Shown: piece after piece, positions 53,937 through 61,633 of the stretch
Layout: every line of letters starts with the position of its first letter
Numbering within the stretch: position 1 is the first letter of the stretch
NCBI GenBank assembly: GCA_963718605.1
Contig: OY970363.1
Coordinates: 2,976,001 to 3,040,000 of the forward strand
Direction of reading: 5' to 3'
DNA length: 64,000 nucleotides
Source of the DNA: JACCXE01 sp963718605
Lineage (GTDB): Bacteria; Actinomycetota; Acidimicrobiia; Acidimicrobiales; JACCXE01
Notes under the pieces: model-generated
What the model was told of the DNA's origin: nothing
The model's database searches: none
What the model saw: the letters and a program-made list of their open reading frames with translations, nothing else
Position numbers and translations under genes: made by a program

Positions 53937-53997
53937 CCCCGAGGTGCCAGTCAGACGAACCCGCGACGGGTGCGGCGTATCCGGCATTCTGGGGCAG
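53937..53997. repeat. Cassette-boundary repeat with both arms
   Basis: Left arm CCCCGAGGTGCCAG (53937-53950), 30-base spacer, right arm CCGGCATTCTGGGGCAG (53981-53997). Twelve of 14 positions can pair when G-T is allowed, including all four outer C-G pairs. It starts 29 bp after the kinase stop and ends 83 bp before the APH 2 start. Confidence 0.72.
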
Positions 53998-54080
53998 CCG
54001 CGATCACGTCGCCAAAGTTCGGCGAGCGTCTCGTCGGTCGGCGACTATGGACGCATGGTCGCCATCGTCGGTGTCTTTTG

Positions 54081-54953
54081 ATGTTGCGTGACGCCGTTGC
54101 GGCCTTCGGCATTGATGCGCGACGAGTAAGACGGATACCGCGCGGCTGGGTCAATGAGGTGTGGGCCGTTGAAGATCGCCGTCGCCGTTACGTGCTCAAA
54201 CGCGTCACGCCGGTTCGTACCGATGCCGAGCTACGGCATGAACACGCGTTGCTAAACGCACTTGATGACGCGGGATGGCTCGTGCCTCGACCGATTCCGA
54301 CGCTGACCGGCGCCACCCTCGCCGGTGTTGATGGCGCGCGGTGGTGGCTCGCTGACTGGATTCCCGGGCGGGCACCGATTCGGGACTCGGTCGGCTTCGG
54401 CCGGAGAACAGGTCGGCTGTTGGCCCAGTTGCATAACGCGGCCTCGAAGCTCAACGCGTTGCCGCAGGTTCCCCGACTTCGGCTTCGAGAGATCGAGCAT
54501 TGGCCGTTCGAGCCGAGCGGCCAAACACTTTCGAGTGGCATCGCCACGGCGCCGCTCGAGCGCGACCTGCGGCGTGCGTTGCAGAAGGCAGTTGCTTCCG
54601 TTAGCGAACGGCTCGCAGTTACCGGCACCTTGCCGGAGGCCATGACTCACTTCGACTTTCACCATCGCAACCTGCGCGTTCATCGTGGCCGTACCGCGGT
54701 CCTCGACTTCGACTTCGCCCACGTCGATGAACGCGCCGCCGACATCGCGACGGCGCTGCACTTCATTCCAGACCCGCCCGTCGCCGAGGCATTCGTCGAC
54801 GGGTACGACGAGATCAACCACCTCGAAGACGACGAACACCTTTCGCTACCCGCGCTCTACGACGCACGAAAGCTGCTTCACGCCGCATGGCTGCTGACGA
54901 TCCCGGCAGGCCAGGATGTTGCGGCAGGCGTTCGGACGGCCTGGCGGAACTGA
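54081..54953 (+). CDS. Aminoglycoside phosphotransferase-family kinase 2
   Basis: A 290-residue APH-fold protein with catalytic loop HFDFHHRNLRV (HxDxxxxN) and VLDFDFAHVDERAADIA for the metal site. It begins RWVN-like (RIPRGWVNEVWAVEDRRRRYVLKR), like SrkA/homoserine-kinase-II types. ATG 54081 was chosen because upstream frame continuation is Arg/Ser-rich and runs through the cassette repeat. The substrate could be a stress-linked protein or a small alcohol; drug resistance is only one option. Confidence 0.82.
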   Translation: MLRDAVAAFGIDARRVRRIPRGWVNEVWAVEDRRRRYVLKRVTPVRTDAELRHEHALLNALDDAGWLVPRPIPTLTGATLAGVDGARWWLADWIPGRAPIRDSVGFGRRTGRLLAQLHNAASKLNALPQVPRLRLREIEHWPFEPSGQTLSSGIATAPLERDLRRALQKAVASVSERLAVTGTLPEAMTHFDFHHRNLRVHRGRTAVLDFDFAHVDERAADIATALHFIPDPPVAEAFVDGYDEINHLEDDEHLSLPALYDARKLLHAAWLLTIPAGQDVAAGVRTAWRN

Positions 54954-54988
54954 ACTCATGCCCGCTGGGTCGCGCCTGAGCCCGTCAG

Positions 54989-55002
54989 CCGGCGCTATGG
55001 AC
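54989..55002. repeat. Cassette-boundary repeat overlapping a stop codon
   Basis: CCGGCGCTATGGAC, 36 bp after the APH 2 stop. Its CTA is the stop codon (read on the minus strand) of the DUF6624 gene. Confidence 0.5.
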
Positions 55003-55573
55003 ATCGTTCGTTGAATGCAGATGAGGGATGCGCCTCTTGAAATTCAGCGATCGTCGTTTCGATTGGGTCGAGGCCAAGCTCTTCACGCAGCGTGGCCGCG
55101 GATTGCACGTTGCAGGGCTGACGTACTGTCCATACGCCGTCCACGACAACTAGCTGTGTTGCGTAGATCTGCGGTTCACCTTCAGCGAGTGCAACGCGGT
55201 CACTAAGCGCCGCGAAATGTTCAGCTGCGACTTGCCCGCGAGCGTGCGCTTCGGTCATAAGGGCGAGGCAAAGGCGTTGAAGCTCGACATCGGTGTCCGC
55301 GTGCTGCGCGAGGAGCCAGGCGGCCTCGGCGCCGTCCTCGCCGACCATTGTGTGGTGGGGCCAGCCGTGTTCTTGAATGACTCCGCGCAACCAGTCGACG
55401 TTTTCGCGTTGAACGCGGCGCGTGTGCGCGAGGTCCTCGCGTTCGGTCGGCGTCAGTAGGTGGTCGTGTAGCGGTCCCCAGCCAAGGCGTTGCGAGATCG
55501 GCAACGAGTTGGCCAGTGCCGCTTGATCGGCCGCGTAGCGACGTAGCAGTTCGCCTCGAAGTTCGCTGTTCAC
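54995..55573 (-). CDS. DUF6624-type hypothetical protein
   Basis: A 192-residue soluble protein: RRYAADQAALANSLP near the start, then HDHLLTPTEREDLAHTRRVQRENVDWLRGVIQEHGWP and AAWLLAQHADTDVELQRLCLALMTEAHARGQV. This helical pattern (W-x-x-V ... H-G-W-P ... A-W-L-L-x-Q-H-A-D) is that of DUF6624, of unknown function. GTG 55573 overlaps the stop of the upstream methyltransferase (GTGA), so the pair is coupled. Confidence 0.7.
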   Translation of the reverse strand: MNSELRGELLRRYAADQAALANSLPISQRLGWGPLHDHLLTPTEREDLAHTRRVQRENVDWLRGVIQEHGWPHHTMVGEDGAEAAWLLAQHADTDVELQRLCLALMTEAHARGQVAAEHFAALSDRVALAEGEPQIYATQLVVVDGVWTVRQPCNVQSAATLREELGLDPIETTIAEFQEAHPSSAFNERCP

Positions 55574-56583
55574 GACGCGACGGTGGCCGTGAGGAGGCTC
55601 GCATCCGAACATGTTTCGGTGATTCGGTCCACTTCGAGCCCGGCGGCCGCGAACAGCTCTCTGCACTCGCGCACGGTTCGTTCGCGTCCTCCGAGGAGAA
55701 AGAGCATGTTGATGTCGACGGCTTTGCCGACGTGTGGCGCATCGCCTTCTGGCAGCACCCGGTCGACCGCGACGATTACGCCCCCAGGCTCGAGCGCGTC
55801 ACGGCAGCGGCGCAAGATCGCGGTGGCGCGGGCGTCGTCCCAATCATGCAAGACGTTGGCGAGCAGCATTACGTCGCCCATAGGGACGGATTCGAAGAAG
55901 TCTCCGGCCACGAACGCGGACCGCTGGCTTACGCCGGCGGACTCGAGTGTCGCTGTCGCCACTTGGGCGGCCTCCGGTCGATCGAAGGCGACACCGGTCA
56001 GATGTGGATTGTCGCGGAGGATCGCGGCAAGCCAACCGCCCCAGCCTGCACCAACGTCGACCACGTGCCGGCGGCCGGCAAAGTCGAGCAGTGGCAGGAC
56101 CGCCGGCAGCTGCAGTTCAGCGGCTGCGCGCACCTCGGAGTCGAGAGCGGCCCGGGCAGTTTCGTCTTCAGCGATCGCTTCCCAGAAAGGGCGACCGTGC
56201 ATGCGGTCATACGCCGCCTCACCCGTCACGGCAGTGGCTATCCACTCCTGCCACGGAAGCCAGGGCTTCACGAGGACGTCGCCCTCCACGCACCACCGAA
56301 GCGATCGCGGCGCGTCAGCGCGCAGCCATGAACTCATCGGCGTGTTGTCAAACACTCGCGCCTCGATCTCAGTAAAGACGCCGTGCGACGCAGCAAATCG
56401 CAGAAACCGGTACAACGTCATCGCGTGTGCGCCGCACGCGTTCGCTAACTCGTCGACGCTGCGTGCCCCGTCTCGCAACAGGTCCGCTATCCCGAAATGA
56501 TTCAACACCGCGATCGTTTGCGCAGGTGTAACCGCCATCAACGTCTGCAGCGCAGACCGGTCGCTCTCATCCCAGCCGTCCAT
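55570..56583 (-). CDS. O-methyltransferase (COMT-like, SAM-dependent)
   Basis: A 337-residue methyltransferase. An N-terminal winged-helix dimerisation domain (TPAQTIAVLNHFGIADLLRDGARSVDELANACG) precedes a SAM domain with VVDVGAGWGGWLAAIL, FVAGDFFESVPMGDVMLLANVLHDWDD and ALEPGGVIVAVDRVLPE. This is the PF00891-type architecture used to methylate hydroxyls of secondary metabolites. It forms a two-gene minus-strand unit with the DUF6624 gene. Confidence 0.88.
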   Translation of the reverse strand: MDGWDESDRSALQTLMAVTPAQTIAVLNHFGIADLLRDGARSVDELANACGAHAMTLYRFLRFAASHGVFTEIEARVFDNTPMSSWLRADAPRSLRWCVEGDVLVKPWLPWQEWIATAVTGEAAYDRMHGRPFWEAIAEDETARAALDSEVRAAAELQLPAVLPLLDFAGRRHVVDVGAGWGGWLAAILRDNPHLTGVAFDRPEAAQVATATLESAGVSQRSAFVAGDFFESVPMGDVMLLANVLHDWDDARATAILRRCRDALEPGGVIVAVDRVLPEGDAPHVGKAVDINMLFLLGGRERTVRECRELFAAAGLEVDRITETCSDASLLTATVAS

Positions 56584-56743
56584 TCGCCCTCCCTCGAATT
56601 GGGCCGAACCTTGACGGAAGCGATCGGTGGAAGCAACCGACGCGATCTCGGTAGTCTGTTAATAGGCCGACCGGCGAAGCAGGCGTCACACGCGCGCTCG
56701 ACGCTCTCGCGCTCCGAGTTAAGCGGCGTCGTACGCTTTCGGC

Positions 56744-57793
56744 GTGTTGTTCTGGCTGGGCGGGCGCCTTGTAGATGACTTCGGTCCTGCGCGCCTGCTC
56801 ACGTCGCGCCTGCTCCTGGGAGGGCTCGCAGCAGGTCTTTGTTTCGCGCTCACCTTTTTGCTGCTCCCAAGACTGATGCACCGTGTCTCGGTTGACAGAG
56901 GTAAGGAGCACGCGGTTGACGGAGAGGGCGCCAAGGGCAAGCCGACAGGCACCGGTGTCATCTTCATCCCGGTTTTCGTAGCGGTGCAGTTTCTGTGCCT
57001 GCCTTTGACCTGGAGGACATCGAGCGTGCTGGTCCTGACGCTCGGCGCCATGGTCTTCGGCTACCTCGACGACCGAGCGCCACTGGCCTGGAGTGAGTAC
57101 AAGAAAGGCCTCTTCGACTTCGTCCTTGCGGCAAGCGCGGCGACCGTGCTCTCAGGGCTGCACTCCGCGAGCATCTGGCTGCCGTTCGCGAAGGGTGAAT
57201 ACCAAGTACCCGCGTGGGCCTTCATCGCCGGCGGCACCGCGCTGATTTGGCTCGCCACGAACGCGTTGAACTGCAGCGACGGCATCGACAGCCTGTCAGC
57301 GACTCTCTCGCTGCTGGCGTTCAGTGCACTAGGCGGGCTGCTCTACATCGTCCTGGGAAACGAGCGGATCGCCGGATACCTACTGGTTCCCATCGCCCCC
57401 TACGGCGCCGTATGGGGAATGTTGGCTTTCTCGGTCGCGGGGACCCTGCTCGGCTACCTCTGGTACAACGCACCGCCGAGCATTCTGCTCATGGGCGATG
57501 CGGGCTCACGCCCTCTCGGATTTCTTCTGGGTGTTCTCGTGATAACGACCGGCAACCCCTTCATGCTCTTGATTGTTTCGGCCGTACTCGTGGCCAACGG
57601 CGGGACGGGTCTGGTCAAAGTCGCGCTCCTACGGTTCGGGCGCATCAGCATCTTCAAGACGACGCGCTTCCCGCTTCACGATCACGTGCGCCACAACAAG
57701 CACTGGTCAAACACTCAGGTACTCGTCCGGTTCTCTGCGCTGCAGTTAATGCTCACAGCAGCGCTGTTGTTGGTGCTTCTCAAGATTCGCTGA
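56744..57793 (+). CDS. MraY-like phospho-sugar-polyprenyl transferase
   Basis: A 349-residue membrane protein with about ten helices and the MraY pattern: GKPTGTG near residue 65, a paired Asp (YLDDRAPL) near 107, NALNCSDGIDSL near 172, GDAGSRPLGFLLG near 250 and FPLHDHVRHNKHWSN near 307. MraY makes lipid I in peptidoglycan synthesis. The final His motif is HDH, not HHH, and a mobile location suggests a paralogue, perhaps for another glycan or for tolerance to MraY inhibitors. GTG start; no strong ribosome site. Confidence 0.82.
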   Translation: MLFWLGGRLVDDFGPARLLTSRLLLGGLAAGLCFALTFLLLPRLMHRVSVDRGKEHAVDGEGAKGKPTGTGVIFIPVFVAVQFLCLPLTWRTSSVLVLTLGAMVFGYLDDRAPLAWSEYKKGLFDFVLAASAATVLSGLHSASIWLPFAKGEYQVPAWAFIAGGTALIWLATNALNCSDGIDSLSATLSLLAFSALGGLLYIVLGNERIAGYLLVPIAPYGAVWGMLAFSVAGTLLGYLWYNAPPSILLMGDAGSRPLGFLLGVLVITTGNPFMLLIVSAVLVANGGTGLVKVALLRFGRISIFKTTRFPLHDHVRHNKHWSNTQVLVRFSALQLMLTAALLLVLLKIR

Positions 57794-57893
57794 CGGCATC
57801 GGAAGCATCACGCGCGAGACGCCCGCATTGCCGGATATCGCGCGGTGGGACACTCCCGGCGTTCAGGGATACCTACTCGCTCGGCGACTTCCG

Positions 57894-58196
57894 CTACCGA
57901 TCTCTAACCAGTACGCAGACTGCGAAAGGCGCGTCGTCCCGCTCAACTTCCTCGCCTTCGGCGACGCCTCGGCTACGGATTTCACCGACGTGAGCCATTG
58001 CCGATGCGCTCCATCACAGAGCACGAGCGCTCGTCGTAACGCGCTGTGCACGAGACGACGGCGCGCGCGTCAAGCACCCCGAACGCGTACTGAAGGCCGG
58101 CTCTGCCAATCTCCGACGCGTGCCCGTTGCCCCAGTACTCGGGCGGAGAGCCCAACCGATCTCAAACGTTAGGGACTCGGACACGCGTTCTGACAT
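57894..58196 (-). pseudogene. Decayed GNAT acetyltransferase remnant
   Basis: In the 494-bp gap between the MraY-like and metalloprotease genes, three minus-strand frames in succession spell GNAT sequence: MSERVSESLTFEIGWALRP, then PEYWGNGHASEIGRAGLQYA with VLDARAVVSC and SVMERIG, then MAHVGEIRSRGVAEGEE with VCVLVRDR at the end. At least two frameshifts are needed and the N-terminus is missing. It is a clear pseudogene. Confidence 0.75.
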
Positions 58197-58287
58197 CCTG
58201 CCTGCGGGAGCTCACTACTCACGCCCGGTGCCGCTACCCATCCGGCGAGATGGGACAGGACCGTCCCCCATCGTGCCGCCATTGGCG

Positions 58288-59841
58288 CTACACGATTGAC
58301 ACGGTGAATGGCCGTTCGGCGACAGTGGTGGGGTTGCCTGGGGCAATCGATTCATTCGTGACGACTAAGCGCACGAGCTGGCAGCCCGCCGGGTTTATCG
58401 TCGGGGTCGTGGCGTCGGCACCCGCCCGCAGTGTCGTGCCCAACGGAATGATTCGTAGCGCCGAGCCGGTGTCGCAGACTGCCGAAACCCGCAACACGCC
58501 GCCGAGCGATGTGTTCTTGATCCGTACGCCGTAGGGCGCTCCGGTACTCGGCAGCCACAGGCGCTTCGAGCCGAGATCGTCGGCCACGGTGCCGTCATAG
58601 CCCTCGCCGCGCGTGACCGAACCGTCGTAGAAGCGCACGCCTCGCCGGTCGCGATAGCCCTGGGCCTCTTCGAAGCAGTGCGGCAACTTGTAGCCCCCGC
58701 CACAGGAGCGCACCGTCGTCAGAGAAATGATCGCGTCGTGAAAAGCCGGCCCCATCTCTAGGCCTTGCTCGCGCAAAGCAGCGACAAGGGCATTCACGTT
58801 CTGGGCTTTGCGCTGGCTGACCAGTTCCCAAAAGCGGCGCATCATCGTTCGCCCGTTGGGGCCGAGCCGTTCGCTCAGCCCGCGGAATACGACCCAGTAG
58901 CCGTAGATGTTGTCGTCGTACTCGGCCATGCTCGGCCCTACGTCGGGCCAGAGATAGTTGTAGTTGTCGTTCACCTCATCGAAGACTTCGTCCTCAATCC
59001 AGGTCGCGCCGCCTTCGACGAAAACGCTGTCGGGCACCCGCGAGTGCAGTACGCCGAGCCCGTACTGCAGCGAGTGGTTGAACTCGTGAGCGGCCGTGGC
59101 GAACATTGCCTTCAGAGGCGACGACGAGACCTGGCTCATGTCCGCTTGGATAACGACGCAGGAACTCTGCGCATCGCCCTCGTTCCAGGGCGTGGCGGGA
59201 TTGTCGCCGACGACGCCGGTCGCGACCGCGTATCCGTAGAACACCGGGGCGACCGTGGCGTCGATGACGACGAGATATTTACCGCCGAGCGCGTCGTGCG
59301 TGGGAGGCGGGGGTGGGGCCCATCCATCACGAACGACCTCCGCGTCCCACGACGCCTCAAACGCCCGGGCGTAGTCCCGCACAGTGAGGCCTCCTCCAAT
59401 CAGCTTGGTCGTGTACTGGAACACGAAGTGGGCCGTTTCCAGCTGACGGAGTTGCGGTGACCCTGCAAAGGGTGCGCCCTCGATGCAAGTGGTGGTGCTG
59501 GGCGACAGTCCCAGAATTGCCCGGGGTGAGCTGTCCTCGCCCGCCTTTTGGGCGTAGGCCTGGGCTTGGAGAAGTGCCATCGTGCCGTCCGAGCGCGTCG
59601 TGGACCGGAACGCGGCCGGCAGAGCGAGATTGCGCAAGGCTCGCACCCGCAGCTCGAAGGCTTGGCGTGCACTTATGACGCCACGGCGCTCAGCTCGGTC
59701 GATGAGTTCGGCCGTGGGTCGGCCCGGTCTCGGACGCACGTCGGAGCGCGCCATTGCGCTGCTTGTGTTGGCGATCACCACCGTGGCCAAAACCACGACC
59801 AGAACTCGCCGAATGGCCTTTACTGTCACGTTCGTTCTCAC
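58288..59841 (-). CDS. Secreted zinc metalloprotease (MXAN_6640-like)
   Basis: A 517-residue protein with a signal peptide (VTVKAIRRVLVVVLATVVIA). The zinc site is AAHEFNHSLQYG (HExxH) near residue 250, with a downstream Glu in EGGATWIEDEVFDEVNDNYNYLW, the gluzincin arrangement of the MXAN_6640-type putative metalloproteases. The C-terminal 130 residues look like a beta-sandwich accessory domain. Mature protein is likely outside the cell. There is no ribosome site of note and the gene stands alone on the minus strand. Confidence 0.82.
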   Translation of the reverse strand: MRTNVTVKAIRRVLVVVLATVVIANTSSAMARSDVRPRPGRPTAELIDRAERRGVISARQAFELRVRALRNLALPAAFRSTTRSDGTMALLQAQAYAQKAGEDSSPRAILGLSPSTTTCIEGAPFAGSPQLRQLETAHFVFQYTTKLIGGGLTVRDYARAFEASWDAEVVRDGWAPPPPPTHDALGGKYLVVIDATVAPVFYGYAVATGVVGDNPATPWNEGDAQSSCVVIQADMSQVSSSPLKAMFATAAHEFNHSLQYGLGVLHSRVPDSVFVEGGATWIEDEVFDEVNDNYNYLWPDVGPSMAEYDDNIYGYWVVFRGLSERLGPNGRTMMRRFWELVSQRKAQNVNALVAALREQGLEMGPAFHDAIISLTTVRSCGGGYKLPHCFEEAQGYRDRRGVRFYDGSVTRGEGYDGTVADDLGSKRLWLPSTGAPYGVRIKNTSLGGVLRVSAVCDTGSALRIIPLGTTLRAGADATTPTINPAGCQLVRLVVTNESIAPGNPTTVAERPFTVSIV

Positions 59842-59970
59842 TTGCCCCCGGTTATGTGCAGCGCAACCTACGCGGGTACCGAAGCCCGGCCTATGACGAA
59901 CGCCACATCAATCTCATAGAGATACAGGCGCCCTGCACAACAGAGTGGTGAACTGACCGGGGCAGGCCAA

Positions 59971-59984
59971 TCGGCGATAGGTGA
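59971..59984. repeat. Cassette-boundary repeat, degenerate
   Basis: TCGGCGATAGGTGA matches the first half of the right-arm consensus only; 42 bp before the NTF2-like gene. Confidence 0.35.
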
Positions 59985-60025
59985 CGCTCCGGCTCCCTCT
60001 GGACAGCTTTTGACAGGATGGCGAC

Positions 60026-60430
60026 GTGACCGCACCAGATCCGGATGTTGTGTCTCAGGTCGTTGCTCTTGATGAGGAGTTGCGTCGTGCGTTGGAAGAG
60101 CGCAAGTACGAGGTGATCGAGCGGCTTTACGCGCCAGAGTTCACGATCAACAGCCCGGCGTCCCGAATTCAGACGCGGCTAGAGACGATCGACCTGCTTA
60201 AGCGGACGCAGATGCGCCATGTCGGTGTTGAGCGCCGAATCGAGTCCGCTTACGCCAGCGGAGAGGACGTGGTCATCGTTATGGGTTACGAATCGTTGGT
60301 TTGGGAGGGCACCGGATCCGACCTTGATGGGAAGCGCACAGCTCGGCGTTTCACAAACGTGTGGCGCCGAACTGCCGCTGGTTGGCAGGACATCGCGCGG
60401 CAAGCGACGACAGAGCCAATCGACGACTGA
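60026..60430 (+). CDS. NTF2-like/DUF4440-family protein
   Basis: A 134-residue alpha+beta cone-fold protein: VVALDEELRRALEERKYEVIERLYAPEFTINSP, then RRFTNVWRRTAAGWQDIARQ. This is the DUF4440/SnoaL-like NTF2 pattern. Members include steroid isomerases and many of unknown role. GTG 60026. The stop is 19 bp before a cassette repeat, the tightest gene-to-repeat spacing but one in the array. Confidence 0.82.
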   Translation: MTAPDPDVVSQVVALDEELRRALEERKYEVIERLYAPEFTINSPASRIQTRLETIDLLKRTQMRHVGVERRIESAYASGEDVVIVMGYESLVWEGTGSDLDGKRTARRFTNVWRRTAAGWQDIARQATTEPIDD

Positions 60431-60930
60431 AGTCGGCCGACGTCACAACCGGCGGTATGGGCACTAGGGCCAGTGCGAACGGAGGACCGAGGCAAGTTCC
60501 GCCGCGAACTTCAAACGGGATCACGGGGATCCACTCAGCGGGAGGGAACTGCGTACCGGCCTTCGTGGGGACGACGTGAAAGTGGACGTGCGGAACCGTC
60601 TGATATCCGGCAAGTCCGTTGTGCTGGCGAACAACGAGGCCCTCGGGATCTAGCGCGCGTCGTATCGCGCGGGACGCGTCAGCGACTGCGTGTGCAAGGT
60701 CCGACTCTTCGTCGCGGGTCAAGTCGAAGATTGTCTCGACGTGTCGACGTGGCACAACGAGCGTGTGGCCCGGTAGTCCACCCAGCGCGGCGGGAGCCAA
60801 GAAACGGACACGGACTCCAGGTCGATGATCACGGCGGGCGGGCCGTGCGACGCGAACCTGCCTGCGAAGTTCTCGCAATACGGGCAAGGGTCGCGGTCAG
60901 GAACGGTAAGGGACGAGATATTGGGAACCG
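60351..60930 (-). pseudogene. HIT-family hydrolase gene, frameshifted
   Basis: The beginning (DPCPYCENFAGRFA, with the CxxC of HIT proteins) and the rest (FLAPAALGGLPGHTLVVPRRHVETIF through HVHFHVVP, the HxHxH active site) are in different frames. The switch is near 60800-60815. The C-terminus runs over the neighbouring repeat and into the end of the NTF2-like gene, so its natural end may be lost. No start codon is evident. HIT enzymes hydrolyse nucleotide conjugates such as AMP-lysine or Ap4A. Confidence 0.7.
60449..60462. repeat. Cassette-boundary repeat, right-arm type
   Basis: CCGGCGGTATGGGC, 19 bp after the NTF2-like stop. It lies antisense within the 3' end of the broken HIT gene. Confidence 0.6.
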
Positions 60931-60998
60931 TAGGGCGCTGAGCCGACGTCGCGGCGAGGTTCGCAGCTTTGTGCGAGCGAAGTTGCGAGACTCTGATC

Positions 60999-61442
60999 GT
61001 GCACGGCGACGGCGGCATCGAGTGCGACTTCTGCGACCTGGAGACCTTTCGCCGCGCGGAAATATTCATCGAAGCCGAGCTGACGTTCTTCGCGTCCGAT
61101 GCCTTCGAGACATCACAGGTACTACCTGGAGGCGGGATCATCTGTCCGCGGGCGCATCGGGAGTCGCCGTTCGACCTGTCGGTCGAAGAGTGGGCAGACA
61201 CCCGCGAGATGCTGCGCCGCGCCAAGAGTCTCCTTGACGAGCGCCTCAACCCCGACGGCTACAACTTGATCTGGAACGTGGAGCCCGACGGCGGCCAAGA
61301 GGTCGCGCACGTCCACCTCCACGTCATCCCCCGATTCCACGATGAACCCTTCGCAGGACGTGGCGCTCGCTGGCACCTCAAGCAAGCAGCGAACCGCCGG
61401 CCCGCCCCCCTCGCACCCGGCAGCGGACTCGCAGTCTCCTAG
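60999..61442 (+). CDS. HIT-family nucleotide hydrolase
   Basis: A 147-residue HIT protein. CDFCDLE at the N-terminus is the zinc CxxC, and the catalytic HVHLHVIPRF motif sits near residue 112, followed by a basic tail. GTG 60999 (VHGDGGIECDFC) was preferred to a TTG at 60969. It is divergent from the broken HIT gene. The stop codon abuts the next cassette repeat (61443). Confidence 0.83.
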   Translation: MHGDGGIECDFCDLETFRRAEIFIEAELTFFASDAFETSQVLPGGGIICPRAHRESPFDLSVEEWADTREMLRRAKSLLDERLNPDGYNLIWNVEPDGGQEVAHVHLHVIPRFHDEPFAGRGARWHLKQAANRRPAPLAPGSGLAVS

Positions 61443-61456
61443 CCGGCGGTACGGGG
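61443..61456. repeat. Cassette-boundary repeat, right-arm type
   Basis: CCGGCGGTACGGGG starts at the base after the HIT stop codon. It is the last right-arm copy in the array. Confidence 0.6.
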
Positions 61457-61470
61457 GCACGGTGGCGGCG

Positions 61471-61521
61471 AGTTCTTTGGTCACTAGTGGTCGCACAGGA
61501 GCCACGAGTGACCAAAGAACT
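61471..61521. repeat. 15-bp perfect inverted repeat near the right end of island 2
   Basis: AGTTCTTTGGTCACT (61471-61485) and AGTGACCAAAGAACT (61507-61521) are exact reverse complements. The stem extends to 20 bp with one mismatch. A third, direct, imperfect copy GTTCCTTGGTCGATTGTGG lies at 61532-61550. There is no gene here (61443-61825 is otherwise non-coding). Confidence 0.75.
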
Positions 61522-61563
61522 GCGGCAGAGCGTTCCTTGGTCGATTGTGGCCCCACTGGGTGT

Positions 61564-61577
61564 CCCCGAAGTGCCGA
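61564..61577. repeat. Cassette-boundary repeat, left-arm type
   Basis: CCCCGAAGTGCCGA, one base from the left-arm consensus, with no good right arm following. It lies between the 15-bp inverted repeat and the island end. Confidence 0.5.
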
Positions 61578-61633
61578 TTGGTGATACTCAAAACGCGCCG
61601 CGGCGTTTGCGCCCCCTTAGCGATCCAAACCCC

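Noticed and set aside
53799..54080. N-terminal extension of APH kinase 2
   Set aside because: The extension runs through the end of the kinase gene and the cassette repeat and has no domain features; ATG 54081 fits the family.
48837..54953. Antibiotic-resistance genes (two APH-family kinases and a drug-type ABC exporter)
   Set aside because: Family membership alone does not show resistance. No residue pattern ties these to a known resistance enzyme, so they are annotated by fold only.
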